DNA of 64,000 bases. Origin: Mycolicibacterium rhodesiae. GTDB lineage: Bacteria; Actinomycetota; Actinomycetes; Mycobacteriales; Mycobacteriaceae. Shown here one piece after another: positions 55,780-63,999 of this stretch. The number at the start of each line of letters is the position of its first letter. Position 1 is the stretch's first letter. The stretch is from NCBI RefSeq assembly GCF_002086695.1, contig NZ_MVIH01000008.1, positions 62,001 through 126,000 of the forward strand, written 5' to 3'. The notes under the pieces are model-generated. The model was not told the DNA's origin. It made no database searches and saw nothing but the letters and a program-made list of their open reading frames with translations. The position numbers and the translations under genes were made by a program.

Positions 55780-55997
55780 CCGAGTATCTGCAGGTAGACG
55801 GCGTTTCAGCGGTTCTGGTACCCGCGCAAACTCTTGGCAGAGACCGCCGCGTCCACGCCGGGTCCACATCGGGCGCAATGGTGAGGACTGTGCCGTGCCA
55901 ATCAGCAGCCCAGCACGACACGCAGGCGAAAGTACATCTTCAGTCGAACAAGTGTTTGATATGTTGATCGGTGGCCGTCCGGGTAGGAAGCGACGAG

Positions 55998-56897
55998 ATG
56001 ACAGACGAAGCTGACGACTTCAAGCACCCCAGGTGCTACGCGAACACGCGTGGCGGGTGCTCTGCGAAGATTTCCGGCGAACACTACGTCTCACTAGGCC
56101 TGCTCAGGTTGTACGAAGACGACAATCCAGATTTCACGGTCCAACACAAAGCCGGTAAGGGCATCGGTAACCCGGTACCGCCAAAAGTCTTCGTAGCGAA
56201 CATTTTGTGTAAGAAGCATAACGAGTCCCTTAGTCCTGCAGATGCCGCCGCAGTCGCATTTGCGAAATTTCTTCGGCGAAACGCACTTCAGTACGACGCT
56301 GGCGCTGGAGAGTGGGGAGATGCAGAGGAAGTCACCATCTCTGGTGACGACATGCAACGTTGGCTCCTAAAGCTGCTCCTAAATCACGTTGTCACTGGGC
56401 ACCTACACGAGCAACGAGAGCACAAACTCACGTTCCCGCCGGAAGCAATCGATCTGCTGCTCAATCGCGCGGCTTGGCCGTCGGAGTGGGGCCTGACGGT
56501 CCCTGGAAGTACGGACAACCATGATGTCCGCTATTGCCCATTTCAGACCAAAGAAGTTGTTGACAGTCACTGGTGGGGATGTTCGCCATTCATCGATAAG
56601 GACAACACATGGGTCGGTGGCGGCGTCATCGATCTTGCTCACGTAAGTTTTGGTTTGACGCTATTCAATCCCGGCCGACAAGACCCACGGTTCAACAATC
56701 CACTTAACCCTCTGCGCGGATCACTCCAGCGGCCAAAGTACATCGGTTGGGAGCTTGAAGGCGTCGAAAAGCGCATCAACTTTGCGTGGGATTATCCGTT
56801 GCACAGCATAGGGATTACGTACACGTTGACCCCTCAAAACAAGGCTGACCGATTGGCCGGGCAACAGCCGGTCGGTCGGCAGACATTGCTGGAGTAG
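55998..56897 (+). CDS. Cargo protein with an HNH-like zinc finger, unknown function
   Basis: A 299-residue protein I do not recognise by name. The first 82 residues have an HNH/treble-clef pattern: Cys13 and Cys21, SGEHY with His29, then LCKKHNESLS with Cys71, His74 and Asn75. The remainder (about 100-299) is a mixed alpha/beta domain with many aromatic residues (WWGCSPFIDKDNTWVGGG) and no known motif. The ATG at 55998, with GGAAGCGACG before it, is used. Base composition is lower in GC than the host. It is the first gene after the attachment site, six bases before the next cargo gene. A nuclease or nucleic-acid sensor is possible; this is inference. Confidence 0.7.
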   Translation: MTDEADDFKHPRCYANTRGGCSAKISGEHYVSLGLLRLYEDDNPDFTVQHKAGKGIGNPVPPKVFVANILCKKHNESLSPADAAAVAFAKFLRRNALQYDAGAGEWGDAEEVTISGDDMQRWLLKLLLNHVVTGHLHEQREHKLTFPPEAIDLLLNRAAWPSEWGLTVPGSTDNHDVRYCPFQTKEVVDSHWWGCSPFIDKDNTWVGGGVIDLAHVSFGLTLFNPGRQDPRFNNPLNPLRGSLQRPKYIGWELEGVEKRINFAWDYPLHSIGITYTLTPQNKADRLAGQQPVGRQTLLE

Positions 56898-56903
56898 GCC
56901 GGG

Positions 56904-57677
56904 GTGGACGCCGACTCTTGGGTTGCTGTAGCAGCGATCGCTCAAGTGGCAACTGTCGTCGTTGCGGGTTGGGCATTGATCTATGCGCATGGTCAGGTTC
57001 AAGCTGCCCGTGACACAGCCGAGAGAGTGGCTCAACCGGACGTTGTTGTCTTCATCGAGCGCGACCCCCACAACTGGCACTACATGGACCTGGTGGTCAA
57101 AAACTTCGGACAGACAACCGCTTACAACCTACGAATCACGTTGCCGCCTTTGGCAGTAGTGCCGTGGAAAAGGGCTGACACGGGGGAAGAGGTCACGAGC
57201 CTGTACGTACCCCAGACTATCGCCGTCCTGGCCCCACAACAGGAATGGCGAACGTCCTGGGACTCAGGCATCGAACGCGAAGAATACAAGGGCGAGCTTC
57301 AGAGCCACTTTGTTGGTCACGTCGAGTTTGACGACAAGATGAATCCTGATAGACCCAGCTATCGCAATCCCATCTCGTTAGACGCCGACATGCTTCGCGA
57401 CAGCATGCACGTGACAACTGAGAAGAGCCGCACAGTCGAAAAGGCTCTCTACGAAATATCCGGGACCCTCAAGGGGTACAAAAGCCAACACGGTGGTATG
57501 TGGGTTTACACCGTGCCCGGTGACGACGAGCGGCAGTACTACGCAGCCGTTGCCGAGCGGCGGAGAGCCAATCGAGAGCACATCGGCCGCATGCTCAGGG
57601 GAGAGTCGGAAGAGCCACGATCAACTGAGGGCAACTCGGCTGGAACGGAAGAAGAAAGCGGCTCTTCCGAGGAGTGA
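56904..57677 (+). CDS. Cargo protein with one N-terminal membrane helix, unknown function
   Basis: A 257-residue protein with one membrane helix at about 8-27 (AVAAIAQVATVVVAGWALIY), a short basic/charged linker, and a soluble domain (about 45-200) that contains PDVVVFIERDP and VVKNFGQTTAYNLRI, a beta-rich pattern seen in anchored proteins of unknown function in phage and defence islands. The C-terminal 40 residues are acidic and disordered. GTG start; tightly linked to the gene before it. No catalytic motif is seen. Confidence 0.7.
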   Translation: MDADSWVAVAAIAQVATVVVAGWALIYAHGQVQAARDTAERVAQPDVVVFIERDPHNWHYMDLVVKNFGQTTAYNLRITLPPLAVVPWKRADTGEEVTSLYVPQTIAVLAPQQEWRTSWDSGIEREEYKGELQSHFVGHVEFDDKMNPDRPSYRNPISLDADMLRDSMHVTTEKSRTVEKALYEISGTLKGYKSQHGGMWVYTVPGDDERQYYAAVAERRRANREHIGRMLRGESEEPRSTEGNSAGTEEESGSSEE

Positions 57678-57680
57678 GTG

Positions 57681-59075
57681 TTAATTGACCTTCCGCTCCA
57701 GAGGCACTACGTTTTCGGTGCTTACGGTTCCCCGCCCAACCTTCGGGGCGACCACCTCGTCCTCGTTGATGTAGTCCGCGTAGGTCGTCAGAGTCAGGAC
57801 GAAAGTGCTGTGTCCCAGCCACTTTGAAACTTGCATGTAATGCTCGCCTGCAGATAAGTTCATGGTGGCAAAGGTATGCCGCAGATCGTGAAACCGCACC
57901 TGACCCAGCTTCAGAGAGCGGCATGCAGGTTGCAAATAGTGCTCGTACAGACTTGCGGCACAGACCGGCTTCGCCCAGTCGAACACATAGCGATTGCGAC
58001 GCCCGGGGAACAGGGGAGCATGCGGGATGTACCTGTTGCCGGCTGTGTTCATCGCCGAGAACGGGTGAGTGTCAGTCAGATACACGCGCAATTCGTCGGC
58101 CAACCATGGCGCCAGAGGCACGACGCGATCGGACGAAGCGTCGCTCTTGGGAGTGCCGTACGTCCAGTCACGGTTCTTGCGCTTCGCGGTGCGCTCGACG
58201 CGGATGCTACCCACGGTGCCCGGTATATCGGACAATGTGACGTCCTGAACCTGTAGACCCTGGAGCTCGCTGGCCCGAACACCGGTGTGGGCGGTGAACA
58301 GCACGGCCAGCGCGTATACGTCGTTTCCTTGCCGGATATAGGTGCTGCCCGTAGGTCCTGCCGAGTTCGATTCTTCACGAACCATCACATGGTCAGTGGC
58401 GATCCAATCGACTACCGACGCTATCTGGTTGGCCGACAGCGGATGGTGCTTGAAGGGCTGTCCGGTGCGCTTGGTGGTTCTGCGGCGATTGGCGATAACC
58501 GGATTGGCTGCGATGGCCTGATCATCCTGAGCCACATCGAGAATCCGCTTCAGCGTTCCTACGATGTGCTTCACGGTCTTTGGACTGCGAGTGCTCAGCC
58601 CGGTGCTGGGGGACGCTTTGGAACCTGGTCGGCGATACCGCAGATACGGAGCGAGAAGACTCGCCCGAAACTGCGCAATGTCGGCCGTGGTGATCGCGGC
58701 CACAGGCTTGGAACCGAATACCGGACCGATGTGGCTCCGGTAGATCTTCTCGTAGCCTTCGATGGTGTTCGGGTCGATGATTCCGACCAGAGAGTCGAAG
58801 TACTGGCGCGCATAGGTTCCCAGGGGTGTATTGGCCTTCAGCTTCGCCGAGGACGGGTCAACGCCTGCTGCACCTTCCAGCTGATTCTCAACCTTCCGCA
58901 TGTGCGCCTTGGCTTTGCGCTCGGTATCGAAGGTCTCGGATGTCTGCTTGAACTTGCCGGTGGGTGCTCCGAACTCATCCCGTATAGGTTCTAGCCATCG
59001 AACTTGGTAGGACACGACAGGATTGCCGAACTTGTCGACACGCTTGGTTACCCGCGCCCGAATCGTTGCAGCCAT
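57681..59075 (-). CDS. Phage-type tyrosine integrase
   Basis: A 464-residue site-specific recombinase. N-terminal arm-binding and core-binding regions (to about 205), then the catalytic domain with Arg267 (TGVRASE), Lys310, His396 and Arg399 (HDLRHTFA), His422 (LGHST) and the nucleophile Tyr432 (TTYADYI). All catalytic residues are present, so the element may still be able to move. It is expected to use the tRNA-Leu as its target. The start overlaps the serine recombinase stop by one base (TGATG). Confidence 0.95.
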   Translation of the reverse strand: MAATIRARVTKRVDKFGNPVVSYQVRWLEPIRDEFGAPTGKFKQTSETFDTERKAKAHMRKVENQLEGAAGVDPSSAKLKANTPLGTYARQYFDSLVGIIDPNTIEGYEKIYRSHIGPVFGSKPVAAITTADIAQFRASLLAPYLRYRRPGSKASPSTGLSTRSPKTVKHIVGTLKRILDVAQDDQAIAANPVIANRRRTTKRTGQPFKHHPLSANQIASVVDWIATDHVMVREESNSAGPTGSTYIRQGNDVYALAVLFTAHTGVRASELQGLQVQDVTLSDIPGTVGSIRVERTAKRKNRDWTYGTPKSDASSDRVVPLAPWLADELRVYLTDTHPFSAMNTAGNRYIPHAPLFPGRRNRYVFDWAKPVCAASLYEHYLQPACRSLKLGQVRFHDLRHTFATMNLSAGEHYMQVSKWLGHSTFVLTLTTYADYINEDEVVAPKVGRGTVSTENVVPLERKVN

Positions 59076-59734
59076 CAGACCACACCTTCCCGTTCAAGCA
59101 CCCCGCGTACGGTGCTGTAACTCCATGTGTTGCTACGTGGTGCGGCGATGCCGGCAGTATCCAATGCCCTGGCGATGGCCTTGGTTCCCATACCGCCACT
59201 ACGCAACTCGACGATGTGGTCAATGGTGACGCGGTCGATGGTGGACGGCTTTCCGAGTTGCTTTCCGGCCTGTCGAGCCTTGATCAGCCCTTGCTTAGTG
59301 CGCTTACTGATAAGCTCCCGCTCCTCTTCTGCCACTAGGAGTCTGGCGTGCGCAACGAGTTGCGACACTGTGTCGCTGTCGGTTCCGTCAAGCCCCACGA
59401 TGCGCCACCCTTCGGCCTTCGCATCTGCCACCAGCTTTGCGCCGTCGGCCATGCTGCGGCTGGAGCGGTCTAAGGTGTTGACTACCAATACGTTCGCGAT
59501 ACCCGACTGGATAGCGGAAACAGCGGCTATGCGTCCGTGCAGCTTATCGGTCTTGCGGCCACTCATGACATCGATGTGCAGGCCGATAAGGTCCATGCCG
59601 TTGACGGTGCAGAACTGTTCGACCTGATCTCGTTGAGCTTCTAGCCCGTAGCCGCTCTCGGCCTGCCTGTTGGTCGAAACTCGCAGATAGCCAATGGCTC
59701 TCGACATATTGCTGCTCTCGCTCACTGCGCTCAT
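59075..59734 (-). CDS. Small serine recombinase (resolvase/invertase family)
   Basis: A 219-residue serine recombinase. The catalytic Ser20 is in IGYLRVSTN, with the active-site NTLDRSSRSMAD and EERELISKRTKQGL, and a short C-terminal helix-turn-helix (about 160-215; GGMGTKAIARALDTAGI). The ATG is preceded by AAGGAGAGG. It overlaps the integrase gene, so both enzymes are made from one message. Its role beside a tyrosine integrase is unknown; resolution of multimers or DNA inversion are possible. Confidence 0.92.
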   Translation of the reverse strand: MSAVSESSNMSRAIGYLRVSTNRQAESGYGLEAQRDQVEQFCTVNGMDLIGLHIDVMSGRKTDKLHGRIAAVSAIQSGIANVLVVNTLDRSSRSMADGAKLVADAKAEGWRIVGLDGTDSDTVSQLVAHARLLVAEEERELISKRTKQGLIKARQAGKQLGKPSTIDRVTIDHIVELRSGGMGTKAIARALDTAGIAAPRSNTWSYSTVRGVLEREGVV

Positions 59735-59845
59735 GCCCTCTCCTTGGTGTCGGTTGTAGCGAGTGACGACCGTCACCCACCTCACCGAATACTTATAGCC
59801 GACCGCCTGACCTCGAAAGATGGCTTGAATACGCCACTCTCGGCC

Positions 59846-60772
59846 CTACGGACGTGGATAGCGCTTATGTGGACTCTCCAACTCACGCGGCGGCGGCAGC
59901 GCGCCTATCTGGCGATTTGCGGCGTTGGCCTGCCGAATTGCTTCGTCGCCGGTGATGTGGCGGGCGGGTGGCCCAGCGTCACGCTCGCGGGCGAATCTTC
60001 GCGGCCCGTCCCGATGCATCGGCGAATCCGGCGCTGACGATGCTTCATGCTGCCCAGAAGCGGGCGTGTCATGGTCACGTGGGTAGGCGGTCGGGTCTAA
60101 AGACTCCCGCCGCGCGCTGCTATCCCCGGGGACGTCTGTGTGGGGCGAGTCGCTTTGGTCGGGTGGGTGCGAAGAATGGTGCGTAGCACCTTCTTGCGAG
60201 CTTGCGTGCAAGTGAGCGCCATCCAGGCCGGCAATGTCGTCGGAAGCATCGGAGACACCTCGAGCCCTTCGAGATTCTTCACGGGACATTGTTGTGATGC
60301 CTTCGAAAATCTGCTCGTACGGCTTCGGTTCGCTCTGGGACAGTACGACTTCAGTCGGTGCTCTGAGGCCACCTCGATCCAGCACGTCCTTGATCGCGGC
60401 GAGCTTGACGGATTCGCTCTCGGCGGTGAGCGCAACTCCCAATAGCTGTTGAGCCATGAGGTCTTGCGCGTTCTCAAGCCTGATTCTGGCTGCCCGCTGG
60501 ACTCTACGGGTGGCACCACCATGCGTACGGCATACCGTTGCACCTTTGAGCGCGGCTTTGAGACAACGGTCGCCGTTGCGCTTGTGTCCCACACATCTAC
60601 GCGCTTGGACGTTCGGAGAGGCACGATGCCAGAACTCCTCGCTCCATCGAGGTACCGCAGTGGCATCGTTGTTCATGCTCGACGTTGTCGATGCTTCGAC
60701 GACCGCCGGAAGATTGTCGCCTTCAGTGATTTCGACAGCTTCGACGTCGATCACGTTGTCTTCGTCAGGCAT
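59846..60772 (-). CDS. HGG-motif zinc-binding phage-type protein with long disordered tail
   Basis: A 308-residue protein. Residues about 55-120 hold a zinc pattern of RRCVGHKRNGDRCLKAALKG and VCRTHGGATRRV, found in small actinophage and prophage proteins sometimes annotated as terminase small-subunit-like. Helical AIKDVLDRGGLRAPTEV follows. Residues 170-290 are low-complexity (Ser, Asp, His, Pro). It ends with a basic ELESPHKRYPRP. The ATG with GAAGGAGCAAGCC before it is used. A terminase-like or DNA-binding function is a guess. Confidence 0.7.
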   Translation of the reverse strand: MPDEDNVIDVEAVEITEGDNLPAVVEASTTSSMNNDATAVPRWSEEFWHRASPNVQARRCVGHKRNGDRCLKAALKGATVCRTHGGATRRVQRAARIRLENAQDLMAQQLLGVALTAESESVKLAAIKDVLDRGGLRAPTEVVLSQSEPKPYEQIFEGITTMSREESRRARGVSDASDDIAGLDGAHLHASSQEGATHHSSHPPDQSDSPHTDVPGDSSARRESLDPTAYPRDHDTPASGQHEASSAPDSPMHRDGPRRFARERDAGPPARHITGDEAIRQANAANRQIGALPPPRELESPHKRYPRP

Positions 60773-60913
60773 TGGCTTGCTCCTTCTGTGCTGCTTGCAT
60801 TTGCCCAGCTGGGCGTTCATCGCCGCAGGTAGAGGCGTTTCGTCCGGACGAAAACATGGCCTGACCTGGGAAGAGGAGACTATGGACATCCCGTCGGAAC
60901 ATTTCTGAAAATG

Positions 60914-60925
60914 CCCTATATAGGG
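60914..60925. promoter_or_regulatory. Perfect 12-bp palindrome CCCTATATAGGG
   Basis: It lies in the 186-bp gap between the helicase stop and the start of the HGG-motif gene. A repressor operator or an A/T-rich -10 region for the HGG gene are possible. The rest of the gap has only scattered A-rich tracts. Confidence 0.4.
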
Positions 60926-60958
60926 AGTGCTTGCGAAACATCCATTTTTTCCTTTTGC

Positions 60959-62416
60959 CTAGTCAGCGTGGTTTTCCCGCCGGGGGTCGGCCCGACGCAC
61001 CGTCTGCAACCTCTGCTTCAGCGCGATGCCGACCCGCAGCTTGTCTCCACCGGCTTCGCGCTTGAAGCCGCTTCCGTCCATGTACCGGCCGAAAGCGCGC
61101 GCTCCGTAGGGGCGTTCGATTCCTTCGCTGTCACACCAGGCCCGATAGGCCGCGAGTAATTCCGGGTTAGGGACTCTCAGGTGGGTCGCCTCATCGCAGC
61201 AGTCTCGGCGGAACTGCAACAGTTCGTCGTTGGCTTCGTAGTAGGCCGTGGTGGCTTGCTGCACCTTTTCGGGAACATCGGCCAGGCCGTTTTCTAGATA
61301 CTGCGCATAGCCTTTGATGAGGAAGTCCAGCACGGCATCGGCGTCGTCTTCCAGATGTGCACTGAGCCCGACATTGGCTGCGCCGGGGTCGTTGGGGTCT
61401 GGGTCTGGGATGCGGACGTTGAACGGAATGACCACGATTCGGCGCCAGGACGCTTTGTCGTCCCCGGATACCTTCGGGCCGTGATTGGTCATCAGGGTCA
61501 GGGTGTGCGTGGGTTCCCACGTCACACGCTTCTCGTATAGGTCGCGTCCGGTGAGTGTTCCTCCGCCGGTGAGGCTTTTCATCTTGGCTTCGTCGATGCG
61601 CTCGCCGCGGTTGGTTTCGTCGATGGAGACGTAGCGCTTACGGAACAGCACGATGTTGTCCGACGAGTGCGTGAACCGGGTCTCCATGATCATTTCGCGG
61701 GGTGCGATGCTGGCGTAGTCGCCCAGTGCATACCGCAGTGCGCCGTCGAGCACCGTCTTGCCGTTGCTCCCCAGCTCGCCGAGCCAGATGACAAATATGT
61801 CTTCGCGATGATTGCCGAGCAGTGCGCTGCCCGCGACGCGTTGGAGGTACTCCAGGGTGGGGTCGTCGGGCTGGATGCGCTCCAGCATCGGACGAAAGAC
61901 TGTGCTGCTGTCGTATGCGCCTTTATGGAATTCAGCGCGGGTGATCTGCATGAGCAAGTCGTTGGGGTCGTGTTGACGAGCTTCGCGACTGCTTAGGTTG
62001 ATCGTGCAGTTTGGCGTATTGAGTAGCCAGGGCTTGGCATCAAAGTCTTCGATGCGTGCGGAAAATCCGCGCAGCTTTGAGGCGATCTTGAGTACGCCGG
62101 TGATGCCTGCCGAGGTATGGCAGCGCTGGATGTCTTCCTGAAGCTGTTGGTTGGAGAATGCCGAGGGCCACAGGTCCGCCAGCAGGTCAATCAACAACTG
62201 CTGAATGCGGCTCTCATTGTCGTCCAGACGCCAGACCCTGCCGTCGTAGTAGTGCCAGCCGCGTTTAGCGATAAATTTATGCAGCCCAGCCGATTTGGTC
62301 TCCAGGCGTCCCGCCATCCGCAGATCTCGTGTGACGACCTTGTCGTTGACGCTGGGTTGCTCGGGCTCGCCGCTGCCGGTGTCTGTGGTGCCGCCAGGCG
62401 GTATACTCGACGTCAT
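60959..62416 (-). CDS. P4-family phage/plasmid primase-helicase (D5-like SF3)
   Basis: A 485-residue replication protein. N-terminal D5-N-like region (about 30-175), then an SF3 helicase: Walker A GELGSNGKT (213-221, Lys220), an acidic Walker B-like SIDETN, and a sensor TLMTNHGPKVSG. It would unwind the element's origin. The N-terminal primase domain typical of the full P4 alpha protein is missing or very short, so a separate primase may be encoded elsewhere or supplied by the host. ATG preceded by AAAGGGAACAG. Confidence 0.92.
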   Translation of the reverse strand: MTSSIPPGGTTDTGSGEPEQPSVNDKVVTRDLRMAGRLETKSAGLHKFIAKRGWHYYDGRVWRLDDNESRIQQLLIDLLADLWPSAFSNQQLQEDIQRCHTSAGITGVLKIASKLRGFSARIEDFDAKPWLLNTPNCTINLSSREARQHDPNDLLMQITRAEFHKGAYDSSTVFRPMLERIQPDDPTLEYLQRVAGSALLGNHREDIFVIWLGELGSNGKTVLDGALRYALGDYASIAPREMIMETRFTHSSDNIVLFRKRYVSIDETNRGERIDEAKMKSLTGGGTLTGRDLYEKRVTWEPTHTLTLMTNHGPKVSGDDKASWRRIVVIPFNVRIPDPDPNDPGAANVGLSAHLEDDADAVLDFLIKGYAQYLENGLADVPEKVQQATTAYYEANDELLQFRRDCCDEATHLRVPNPELLAAYRAWCDSEGIERPYGARAFGRYMDGSGFKREAGGDKLRVGIALKQRLQTVRRADPRRENHAD

Positions 62417-62514
62417 CTGTTCCCTTTCGGCGAGTTCTCCCCTTCACTGCCAAATGCGCTCGGGAGAATCGCTTTTCACCGGCTAGGCTTCACCGCCTCT
62501 GTCTCGATGTGTTG

Positions 62515-62817
62515 CTACGAATCCAGCTCTGCCAACTCGGCTTCCGCTTCACGTTGTGCCAACCGTGCCAGCTCCCGCCTTGCTTCATCATTCGCGATAT
62601 CCCAGTCCACGGCTACGCCTAGGCTTTCCAACCACCTAAGCGCCATGCGCCGCGAGTACCTGTTGTGGTGAGTCGCGCGCACAGTCTCAAGCTCCCCAGC
62701 GGCGGCAGCAAGCTCTACCTTGGTGAGAGTCACCGGGAAGCCGCATTCCTCGACAATGAAGCGATGGACGGCAGCGGTATTGAACTCCGCTCGGTCCAGA
62801 AGGTTGATGTAAGGCAT
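62515..62817 (-). CDS. Small protein of unknown function in the element
   Basis: A 100-residue protein beginning MPYINLLDRAEFNTAAVHRF. It is helical with two charged regions and no zinc pattern. The ATG is chosen because the upstream frame lacks a start signal; GGGAG is nearby. It lies between the helicase gene and the Zn protein gene in the same direction. It may be a regulator or replication accessory; not recognised. Confidence 0.6.
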   Translation of the reverse strand: MPYINLLDRAEFNTAAVHRFIVEECGFPVTLTKVELAAAAGELETVRATHHNRYSRRMALRWLESLGVAVDWDIANDEARRELARLAQREAEAELAELDS

Positions 62818-63240
62818 GATCCGTTGTCTCCCATGGCCCGTTTCCTTGCGCTGGCGGGTGCCAGCAAGACCGACTTTAGGCGCACGAAAGCCGCTGCGCC
62901 GCAACGACTGCGAAGATAGGGGACGCCCCTAGTAACCCCTAGTCCGCGGCTCTGAGCTGCGGAAATGTGCGATGCAGGACAGTAATAGTTTGCTGGCCAA
63001 TAGATTTTGGACCCGCGCGTACCACGCGTGCTGCCCTACAACGTCGGGACGGTCTGAAATACCGGATCTATTGACCCCGCAGCGATGTACGCGAGAACCG
63101 ACGGGATTCCGTTGTAGCGCAGTATCACCGTCCCGACCATCTATGTCCGTGACAGGGCCAGTCGGGCTTGCCCACTGCGACAGCCACCCGTCTTGTTCTT
63201 GTGCGAGCTTGCGAGCGCGGCGGGATCTTTTCAGACTCCG
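62818..63240. other. Gene-free stretch in the element, with two CCCCTAGT repeats
   Basis: No credible gene is seen; a 90-codon frame here has no family pattern and lacks a ribosome-binding site. CCCCTAGT occurs twice (62926-62933 and 62936-62943) with starts 10 bp apart, on the same helical face, which may be iterons or an operator. A replication origin for the helicase would fit this position, but no AT-rich unwinding region is obvious. Confidence 0.4.
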
Positions 63241-63840
63241 TTAGCGCCACGTCCGCGTAGGCTTACGAGTGGCTCTGGAGTCGTTGGGTTCGACTTCGTG
63301 CAGGATGTACCCGTGCTCGTAGTACGCACCGCGTCTGTTTCCGCACTGCGTTGACCGATGGCCGTCGCCGCTTCCCGTGGGGCAGGTGCAGAATCCGCGT
63401 CCACCCGGCTTGTTGGGGTTGAACTTGCACCCGCTGGAGCGCTGCAGATAGCGCCGCCAGAGGCGAAGCGGTAGCACGGCATCAAAGCGCGGAGCCCAAT
63501 TGTCTTCGGCGTCCCGGCGGTTATCCGCCTCTACGCTCGCGGGTCCATGATGCCGCCCGTGGATATGGTGGCTCTTGCAGAACTTGCACCAGAACGTCAG
63601 CCCTGAACCGTTATCAGTGCGCCAAGCGTGGACCACGGGGTACAGCTCCAGTTCATGATCCAATTGGGACGACAGCTTGTTTACGGTCCAATCTTCGCCG
63701 CACCCGAGCACGCGCCCGCCACTCCAGCCGGGGTTTGGATGGGCGTCGTCGAGAGGGGCCAGCAGGTCGGCACTGTCGCCGTACACGGCGGCGTTGCACG
63801 CCTCGATCCGCGACCGGGTGTCGCCAAAATATCGAGTCAC
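63241..63840 (-). CDS. Cysteine/histidine-rich protein of unknown function in the element
   Basis: A 199-residue protein with a possible zinc site at FWCKFCKSHHIHGRHHGP and further cysteines in FCTCPTGSGDGHRSTQCGNR. The second half has RYLQRSSGCKFNPNKPGGRG. No fold is recognised. GTG start with GGAAGGAAACC before it. It lies upstream of the small gene and helicase. Confidence 0.6.
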   Translation of the reverse strand: MTRYFGDTRSRIEACNAAVYGDSADLLAPLDDAHPNPGWSGGRVLGCGEDWTVNKLSSQLDHELELYPVVHAWRTDNGSGLTFWCKFCKSHHIHGRHHGPASVEADNRRDAEDNWAPRFDAVLPLRLWRRYLQRSSGCKFNPNKPGGRGFCTCPTGSGDGHRSTQCGNRRGAYYEHGYILHEVEPNDSRATRKPTRTWR

Positions 63841-63945
63841 AGTGGTTTCCTTCCAAGTTCTGGCCTTCTCCGGCCTGCTGTTGTGTCGGGCAGTCGCCCT
63901 ACTCTGTCCAGTGGGGTGCTGCCATATCGATTGGCGCGGCTGCCG

Positions 63946-63999
63946 TCACGGCACGAGGCCGGCGATCCACCGGTCCAGGGCGCTACGCGGCCAATAGGC
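63946..63999 (-). CDS. C-terminal end of an AlpA-like helix-turn-helix protein (cut by window edge)
   Basis: The last 17 codons of a minus-strand frame read AYWPRSALDRWIAGLVP, then stop. The pattern W-P-R-S-x-[LV]-D-x-W-I is the usual end of short AlpA/excisionase proteins that regulate integrases in P4-like elements. Only the tail is in the window, so this is a tentative call. Confidence 0.45.
   Translation of the reverse strand, partial: AYWPRSALDRWIAGLVP

Noticed and set aside
55586..56014. 142-codon plus-strand frame crossing the tRNA gene
   Set aside because: It overlaps a certain tRNA and the attachment region, and has no family pattern.
62972..63244. 90-codon plus-strand frame in the element's gap
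   Set aside because: No ribosome-binding site, no family pattern, and opposite to the surrounding genes.
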